NCBI RefSeq assembly: GCF_037975245.1
Contig: NC_092576.1
Coordinates: forward strand, 15,811,611 to 15,875,610
DNA from: Apostichopus japonicus
Lineage: Eukaryota > Echinodermata > Holothuroidea > Aspidochirotida > Stichopodidae
Length of the DNA stretch: 64,000 nt
Direction of reading: 5' to 3'
Below, piece by piece: positions 41,285-64,000 of this stretch. Under the pieces are notes generated by a model. That model did not search any database and had not been told where the DNA came from. It saw only the letters and a program-made list of their open reading frames with translations. The first letter of the stretch is position 1. Each line of letters opens with the position of its first letter. The position numbers were made by a program, and so were the translations under genes.

Positions 41285-44200
41285 CTTTCTACAAGCTTAA
41301 TTTGGTATTGTTGGTTGGCTACAATCTATTGGTAGCAGTGAATGAAACTGCCTTCAACGAAATCTCTATTCATCCTGTTTTACTCTCATTAGAACAACGG
41401 ATCTGAACATATTTATTAACAAGAAGCTCACCTTTCAATGTCTTTGTATACATTGCAGCAAGCAGTAAGAATTTCGTTTACAATTGGCTTATACCCGATA
41501 CTATCGATGACTTGGAAGCAGGCAGTAAAGAAAAACGGATTCCGTGAAATCTTCTTATTCACAAAAGGTTGCTTAAGATTGTGCTCACAAGAGATTTCTT
41601 GCTGTAAGTTGTTTCCCCTTTACAACTATATTCGATGCAGACGATCATGAACTGGGATTTAGTCTAAAATTTCAACAAACAATACCTTTTCACATTTCAA
41701 GACCTTTTTGAATGAGGAAGGGACAATACTTATTAAGTCAAACACGTTAACTTCATGTGACTAATCTTATTTAAGGATATGATGGGCTGGAAATAACACA
41801 GTAATTCGAAACCCGAAACAGGATTCATAGGCCTTTGAGTTTTTGCAAGTAGATTTGGGAAACACGGGGATCGGGAATTCGTCAACTACATGACTTTGTT
41901 TAGTCTGCAGTGACTTGATGTGTTTATTGGTCCTCTGAAACTGCGGCATTTGCGTGTATATGTCCCCTTCAATGACTGTGTTCTACACACATACAGCAGT
42001 GACATGGTCGACTCTATCAGCAGCTAAAATCTCTATAAAGTATAAGTTATTAAAATTAAGTTTCCTCCTATTGATTTGAAAAGAGGTATTTGCGTCACCT
42101 ATCATAGAGTGAGGGTTCGAAATAATTGACATAATTCATCCTGAAGTCTGCTTTTGTTCATCATTTGTCTTTCATCCAGAACTCTGTTTTACTATATTTA
42201 ACAAATATGTTGTATATGTAATTAGACTAAGGGTCAACAGAGACCCCCCCCCCCCACCACAGCTAACTTTAACTTTATCACCTGACCCAAATTTATTCAT
42301 GCAACAAATTTAATCTTGATAAAAAAGGACATCATTTGACAAATTATTGTAAGTGTTGGAAGTGTCAAAAGGAATGAAAACCAATGAGAACAAGTGAACT
42401 ATAGAAACATTCTTTGTATTCCGTTTCAAGTCATGGAGGACTAGAGATTACGTTGATGCCAAGAACTAACCACCATGAAATGGGAGGAAAGCTTAAAGGA
42501 AAAGCATTCTTGTAAGAAATTCCCTCAGAAACTACACTGTATACAATCATAACAGAGCAATATGCTGCTTGGTCCTTTCTATGGATTTAAAACTAACGAC
42601 ATTAGATCGATAACTTTTATGCTTATACCTGAATTTTGTCATGTCACGCCTATTTCAATGACACAACATCTTTGTTTTTTTCCCCTTAATATGGGCACAA
42701 TACTTATAGCATATATCTTACAGTTCTCATTATTTAATTTAGCTGTGTCCGCTGACAGGCTACTGATTTGCTACATTCCACTACAAGAGAATACACAACA
42801 CACAAATCAATGGGAACAAACATAACAGAAAGTAAATTTGAATCAATGGTAAATAACATGAAAAAGTTGACTTTACTTTACAACATTTAGCATATAGCCA
42901 CTCATCGATCTTGTAGACATAATTATATCCTCTCATTCATATACGCACAATAGGAGCAGGGACATGTTTCACGTTTTTCGGCATATCAAAATTGACTATA
43001 ACCTTTAAATCAGGGAGTCCTACACCCAACCCCTCGAGGCGGAAGACCAAAAATACCATAGACAACACAAATAACAACAAATACGGTAATTATAACATGG
43101 CATTCATTTCCAAAGAAATATTGCATGTGCCATCTATACCCGTTGATAATGATTGTCGTCTGTGTTTTTCCACCTAATTGATAATTTCTGATTTTAGGGT
43201 TTATTTTGTTATACTGCATTCCATTTCCTTGATATATTCAATGTTAGCTAGTGATATTTTGATAAAACGTGATATTTGTCACTAATACTGTATAGTTCAG
43301 TGACGTCAATACTTGTGATTTCTTTTTCCAAGCTATTTACTTATTTTAGATTGTAATTGAGTTATCCTTGGTCAAGCTTTAAACACAATTACACTACCCT
43401 TGTTGACACTGTTGAATTGGACGAGGGTTCAGTTTATATTTATACTCACCGAGTAGACAGCACATGAACGGAGCACTTTATAACCTATGACATTGAAAGT
43501 TAAGTGATAGAATTAAAGTTATTTCAAAAGCTTTTAAAGGGCAAACTAAATCAAACCTTCGTTAAAACCCCGCAAGGTAGTAGAAAAGAGGGACAAAGAA
43601 AGGAGATTATGCATGCACATTAATGCATATGTTGATTTAGCTGTGATAACCCATTAGCAGTTGATTGTTTTAACGCATTAATTACTGCAAACATGGATCT
43701 TCACCGTTTTGTCAGAGGGCGCTGTCATACCGTTCCTAATAGGGTGTGTCTAGGTTCTGGGTCCAAACAGAGCCGTAGATACGGCTCCTGTTCCTTATGC
43801 GCATGATCGATCCTTTTTTAAGTTCTAACGTTCTCAATCTATGAACTGGTTGTGAAAATATGTTTAAAGAGGTTTAGCAGACGTGATTAAATTTATCTCA
43901 AAGAAGCCTTCTGATTGGTTGATTACTAGACGTACATGTGTAAAATTTGTCAAACAAACGATGGGCAACATTTTGTTAGGTAAACTGTGCTCGTTACAGG
44001 GGTGGTTAAAAAAACACTTGTTAGTTCGAATATGTCACACTATATGTGAAAAAGCGAATGCGCTGGTACTTTTCCCAGAAGTGTTAAAGATTCCCCAAAG
44101 GCATTCTCAAATATTTCAAAGATTGCAGGTCGTCCACTTTCGCGGAACTAGATAAGACCGATATGACATCGCTTCACCGTTTATTCTAGGCATGACTGAT

Positions 44201-47200
44201 GATCAATAACCGTCAACATATTTCTGCCAAACACGGGCAGGTATACTTCAAGAATATGATATCGCGAATATATGAATATTTTTAATTTGGGGATAATATT
44301 TGTGAATGCATCTGGCAACAGCAGTGTGAATGATGTGTTGAAGTTGTCTTTGTTCTTCTTTAGGCATATTAAAATCATGTATTCACAGAGGAATATCATA
44401 TGCTAAGAAGAAGAAGGAAAATGAAAGGTTGCACTTTGATGAATTTTTATATACAGACCAAACACACTTTGCAAATGTATCACATTCCAAGGGGAAAATA
44501 GATTTCGACATTGGTTGTACTTACAACTCTAGATAGAATAACAGGACAAGTTTTCCCTGTTTTGACCACGTTCTATAAACCAATTTGAGCGACATTAAAT
44601 GAATGGTGCTGGATGTGTGAGTAGATCGCGAGAGTGGGGGTGAGAGAGAGAGGGAAAGCCAATCCCTCTCAGGGTTATAAAATGCAGTGCGGCGTGCTGT
44701 AAAGACGGAGAGGACTTTGGAATGTCCTAGTTATGATGTTATATTTGTTGGACACTTCCAGCTCAATAAATGGCTGGCAACATTATTGCTTAACGGTATT
44801 GCGGTTTTCAAAAATTCTATAAGACCATAAGATTACTCAAGATAAGATAGTTATCGTTCGAAGTAAGACAAACCATTTAAAAATGTTAATCATGTGAAGG
44901 TCAACAAGGAGAGTAATAAAGGAAATTGATTCGATCCTCCGCTCCATTCGCTCGCCCGATAACTACCAAAACACCAGTTAGTCCCGCATAGAAACAATTC
45001 CCTGTTTTGACCACGTTCTATAAACCAATTTGAGATTTACAGTGACACACTCCATTCATACGGACTGGACATGTAGTTATACCGCATATTTGTCAGGCTC
45101 GACGATGCTGTTTAGCTGCTCACAACACAGTTTACTTTCAAACAGTAAATATTATAGTGTCTTGAATGTAGATATTCTTGATATAAAGATCGCTCTTGAT
45201 CTTATTTCAGGAAGAAGTAATTACTAGACAGCAGATTACTAAATTAGAATAAAACCGGGCAGAGGTCCACCTGGGTTTAGGGCTTTTTTCAAGAAGAATT
45301 TTACTTTTGTAATATATGCTACGATTGCCCAAGAGTGAATTTGAAATAAAGTCGAATATATTAGTAAGTCAAACTACTTCTTATCTCGAAAAAGAACCGT
45401 TATCTCTAAAGGAGAGGAAAGTTTGTGGCTATTTCAATCTCAAAACAGCTCATAGTTAATAGCGAACGCTAATCCCCTTCTTTAGCTGTTAAACTGGCGT
45501 CTGTCAAGATTCTCCGGTTAAAAGCTATCTGACGTATATTGGTTTAGAACTATGGAGCGCCAAAAGAAATAACTGTGGTTTAAACTGTGACATTTTATAA
45601 CTCAAAAATTAAAACAAGCTATGAAGCTGGGATCATTCAAAAATTATCTGATAAACACTAATTAATTGTCAGTCTTTTCATCCCTTAAATGAGATTCAAA
45701 AACGAATAATACATTTTGAAGTTTGTCTCGTCTTTAAGGTGAACTCCTTGATTCATATTACAACTTATGTCTAGAATCCAGTAACTCATAAATATGGGAG
45801 AATAATAGTAAGTATTTCGATGCTGTCAATTTAAAACTTAATAATGCTTCAAGTCACAAAATAGAGGAAGTAACTAATCCCCTCCCCCCCCCCCCTTCAA
45901 GAAAGAAGAAAGGGTTCAGATTTGTCAACAACCGTAATATCCGAGGTCATTTAAAACCCCCGGGAAAGATAGGGAAGGAGCCAGGGGAAATATAGACAAG
46001 AAAAGTGTATGCACATGTTCATAATAAAATTAATGAAAAATTCTCTGGCTCGTCGCAACACCTTGGATGACATTTTTTTTAAAACTGTTTTGAAATGCTT
46101 TGACAACAAAACACCGAAATTATGATTCCTAAACATTTTTATTTTGAATTTTCGCTACATCGTTTACTATTATGATTAATTCCCACACTAATTGTAACCC
46201 TGTCTCGCTATAAACTTAAAATCATTTGCGCAGCGTGTAACATGTATACAAAGAGGTAAAGTAGAAAGAAGGAAAAAGCATGGTCGGTTATTTTATGGTT
46301 TGCGTAACGTGTAACATGTATACCAACAAGCAGGAACAATCATGGTTATTTTTAACAAAAATCTTAAAAGGAGGAACTATCTACCACGCACAGCAGTTTT
46401 ATTAAAACGGTTGTATGGGTCAGTTCCAGCGGCGCGCTCTCTTTCGCCATTTGTTATGTGTACTGTATAGAGGTGTTTGTTATTTGCTCTCATTTGTTAA
46501 GTAGTACAATAAACTGCTCGACACGGGTTCTGGAATCATCATACAGCCTCCGTGGTACAATAGGATAAATATCAGAGCAATTTGAGCTATACAATGAATC
46601 ACTCAGAAATCTTGACGACTTTAAAATATATTTACCAAATTGTAAATAGAACTTTACTGATAGTGTGCTTGAATGGCCTTTTGATTCAACTCCACCGTAC
46701 TCATTTATATTGGTTGAAGCTCTCTGCGGTTAACTGCTTAAACATTGCTAGATTCTTCTAACATTTCTTTAACCACTACAACAATATTACATGTCGCATA
46801 ATGTGCGCCTTCACCACATTCTGTGTAATTATCAGCACTCTCCTATACCATGAAGGTAAACTCCCTTACTGATGGAAACATGAACAAAATCAAAACAAAA
46901 GAAAATTACAATTATAGCTGCATCTGATTATTGTTTGTCAAAGAACAATAATAAGGATTTACAAAGCATCAAATAAAGATTCTTGAATTGCGAAACTCAG
47001 TAAGAATGTCACGGGTGGGTTGGATTTTAGTAATAGCCGCCAACAGCTACCCTCAGAGTGCTACGTTCGGCTCCATAGCGGGATCAGGTAAATTGTGTTA
47101 GATCAAATAACGAAACGGGTTTGGAGTAGGTTTATGTAAACCTGATTGTTATTTACAGCGTTTGAAAATAGCTGGTCCGATTTCTAGCCAGGTTTGAACT

Positions 47201-48361
47201 ATAACGGTTTCACCACTGCATACGTCGAGGATGACTAAGGGTCGGAAATACTACAATATACCGGGAACAGTCGTGGGGAGACTCAAGGACGAATCCCACT
47301 TAACCATGTATAAACTCTGACGAAAAAATAGTTTTACCACAAACTACAACGGCTGTGGAAATTATGCTATACCTCTATGGTAATCGATGAAGCGATTGTC
47401 ACGCCCATTACCTTCAACAAAATTTATTTATGGTGACCCTGTTAACTAACCTGAAATACTATTCAGACCAACACTCACCTGCTCACATAACGCACGCAGC
47501 TCTGTTATGCATGGTTACTGATTTGTGCAGTCGTACCTTGATTCGTTAAGCATATTCAAATAGTAGGCTAATAAGGCATATATTTGCTCGGTGTTAATTC
47601 TTGTTACACTCTGCTATAATTACAAACATACTGTCTATGTTCTTATTTCCCATTTTAATGTTGAAATTATCGTAAATAAGACATCCAAAACTTACTTTCT
47701 TTGAAACATGGAAAAAAACAGACATAAGTGTTGGCAAAATGCTGCCCAAAAAATATGTGAACACAAAAAAAAACTATTGAGTTAATTGTTTAGTACTACC
47801 TCTTGAAAATATTTACATTATTATCATTATAGCATCTTACACAAAAGGCTGCCTTGTAATAATTTATTTACACATTTTCATTGTTGCCTAATTTCATGCA
47901 CAGTATCGCTACATCTTGCAATTATTTATTTACACAGTATCATAGTAACCTATCATCATGTACAGCATCGCTACAGATTGTTCTTATAGCATTTTACAAT
48001 GCTAGTCCGCAAAAACTTAATATTTGATACTTCAGTTTTAACTTTACAAGTTCCCCCCCCCCAAAAAAAAAATAAAAAAAATAAAAACGTTTAATATGCC
48101 TGCAAAAAAAACCATGTAATGGGATGTACTGCCAACGTGGTGGGAAACATGCTTGTCTTGCTTTTGCAAGTTCATAAGACCAACAGTTATCACTTTTTCC
48201 ACATGTTTTCTTAATATTCAAGTACAACATTAATTTTTCTAGCTATCACTATTGTCTAATTTTTCTTAGTTTACTGCCTGTGATTAATAATTCCTCAGTA
48301 CAATTGCAGTGTGTCTGTCATTGTACTCACACTACAACATAGTTGCGTGTACTGGCAACAT
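41285..48361. other. Intergenic, no convincing gene
   Basis: No coding exon supported. Contains C-homopolymers (42243, 45885, 48053) and a 38-bp direct repeat (ccctgttttgaccacgttct plus caatttgag end) at about 44557 and 45000. Several short open frames are compositionally random. Confidence 0.5.
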
Positions 48362-48767
48362 AAATCCGATCTCTGTTAATGATTTTTAATCGTACTCATA
48401 CCAAGGGAAATACTTACTTTTACTCGTACTAATCTTGTTTTTATTATAGTTAAACACAAATGTTATTTCTGTTTATGATTTGTAATCGTACTCATACCAA
48501 GGTAAATTTCTACTTTTACTCGTACCAATGTTGTTTTACTTCTATAACACAAGTCTGATCTATGTTAAGAATTGGTATTCGTACTCATACAAATGAAAAG
48601 TTGTACTTGTAACCGCAGTGACGTTGTTGTACTCGTAAAATACAAATCTGATCTTTGTTTACTTTTTTTTGTAATCGTACTCATTCCGAGGGAAAAACCT
48701 CACTTTAACTCATACCAATCTTGGTTTGTTAGGATATCACAATTCTGGTCTCTGTTTATGCCTATAG
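48362..48767. repeat. ~95-bp tandem repeat, about 4.3 copies
   Basis: Unit starts at 48362, 48458, 48551, 48644 and 48741 (partial). Each carries aaatctgatctctgtt, then taatcgtactcataccaa, then a related tactcgtacc half. Units are about 75-85% alike by eye. Each unit also has an internal half-repeat (cgtactcatacc / ttactcgtacc). Confidence 0.85.
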
Positions 48768-63682
<14,915 letters not shown>

Positions 63683-64000
63683 CTGAGGGAAAAAGGCAAA
63701 TTGTTATGCATACAAAAGTTATTTGTGCATAACGTGTCGATCCAAGAGGAATCTTCTTCGGAGACCAATTAGAACACATGAAAAACTACAGATGGACAGA
63801 CAATTAAACTAGACATTAAAAGTGTGATTTTGTCAGAAGTAACTTCTTTAATAACCACTCCAGTGTTTTTAACGGTGGAAACAATTTTGTCCTTTTGGTT
63901 TTGGAAAACTTTGCAAGATTGGGTTTAATACAGTTTAATAACACTGAACAGGATTATAGTAGGCTTTGATCACATGTTCAAACTACGAGAATATATGATT

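Overview
The window is a metazoan nuclear segment: AT-rich, with short exons in long introns, long (AT)n and (CTAT)n microsatellites, and a diverse transposon load (Penelope-like, Kolobok-like, SINE-like and foldback elements). The families present fit a marine invertebrate. I favour an echinoderm, perhaps a sea cucumber, but that is inference and no marker settles it.

The main content is two tandem, same-strand (minus) multi-exon genes for leucine-rich-repeat (LRR) membrane receptors, assembled here by reading splice sites, because almost every exon is too short to stand out as an ORF. Gene A (63682 down to 53134; 5' end beyond the right edge) has eight LRR exons (one carries two repeats), one exon completing a GCC2/GCC3-type cysteine-rich region, a 1577-bp exon with more Cys-rich sequence plus most of a polytopic membrane domain, a 124-bp exon with the last helices, and a terminal exon for a basic cytoplasmic tail. 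Every junction keeps frame. Gene B (27860 down to 261; 3' end beyond the left edge) starts with a signal-peptide exon, then an LRRNT exon, then 15 intact 72-bp LRR exons plus two decayed ones. All internal LRR exons are bounded by phase-2 introns, so cassettes can be gained, lost or skipped without frameshift. Duplicated cassettes are visible within gene B and between genes A and B.

The 14-kb gene B intron at 4564-18669 holds an array of hairpin-bearing repeats (about 5260-8330), a 3.2-kb TTAA-flanked Kolobok-like DNA transposon with a broken THAP domain and a P2X7-ballast-like pseudogene (9683-12888), an AGGCCTA-rich tract with an NRF1-like site (13075-14920), and a Penelope-like retroelement with an intact 926-codon RT plus GIY-YIG ORF lodged in (TA)n (15401-18634).

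Between the genes (27861-53133) no convincing protein-coding exon was found. This stretch holds a 2.9-kb direct tandem duplication starting about 200 bp upstream of the gene B start codon, a SINE-like region with two tRNA-like heads (about 40800-41285), a ~95-bp tandem repeat (48362-48767) and microsatellites. The right end (62400-64000) is closely similar to 1200-2950, so cassette exchange links the two paralogs.
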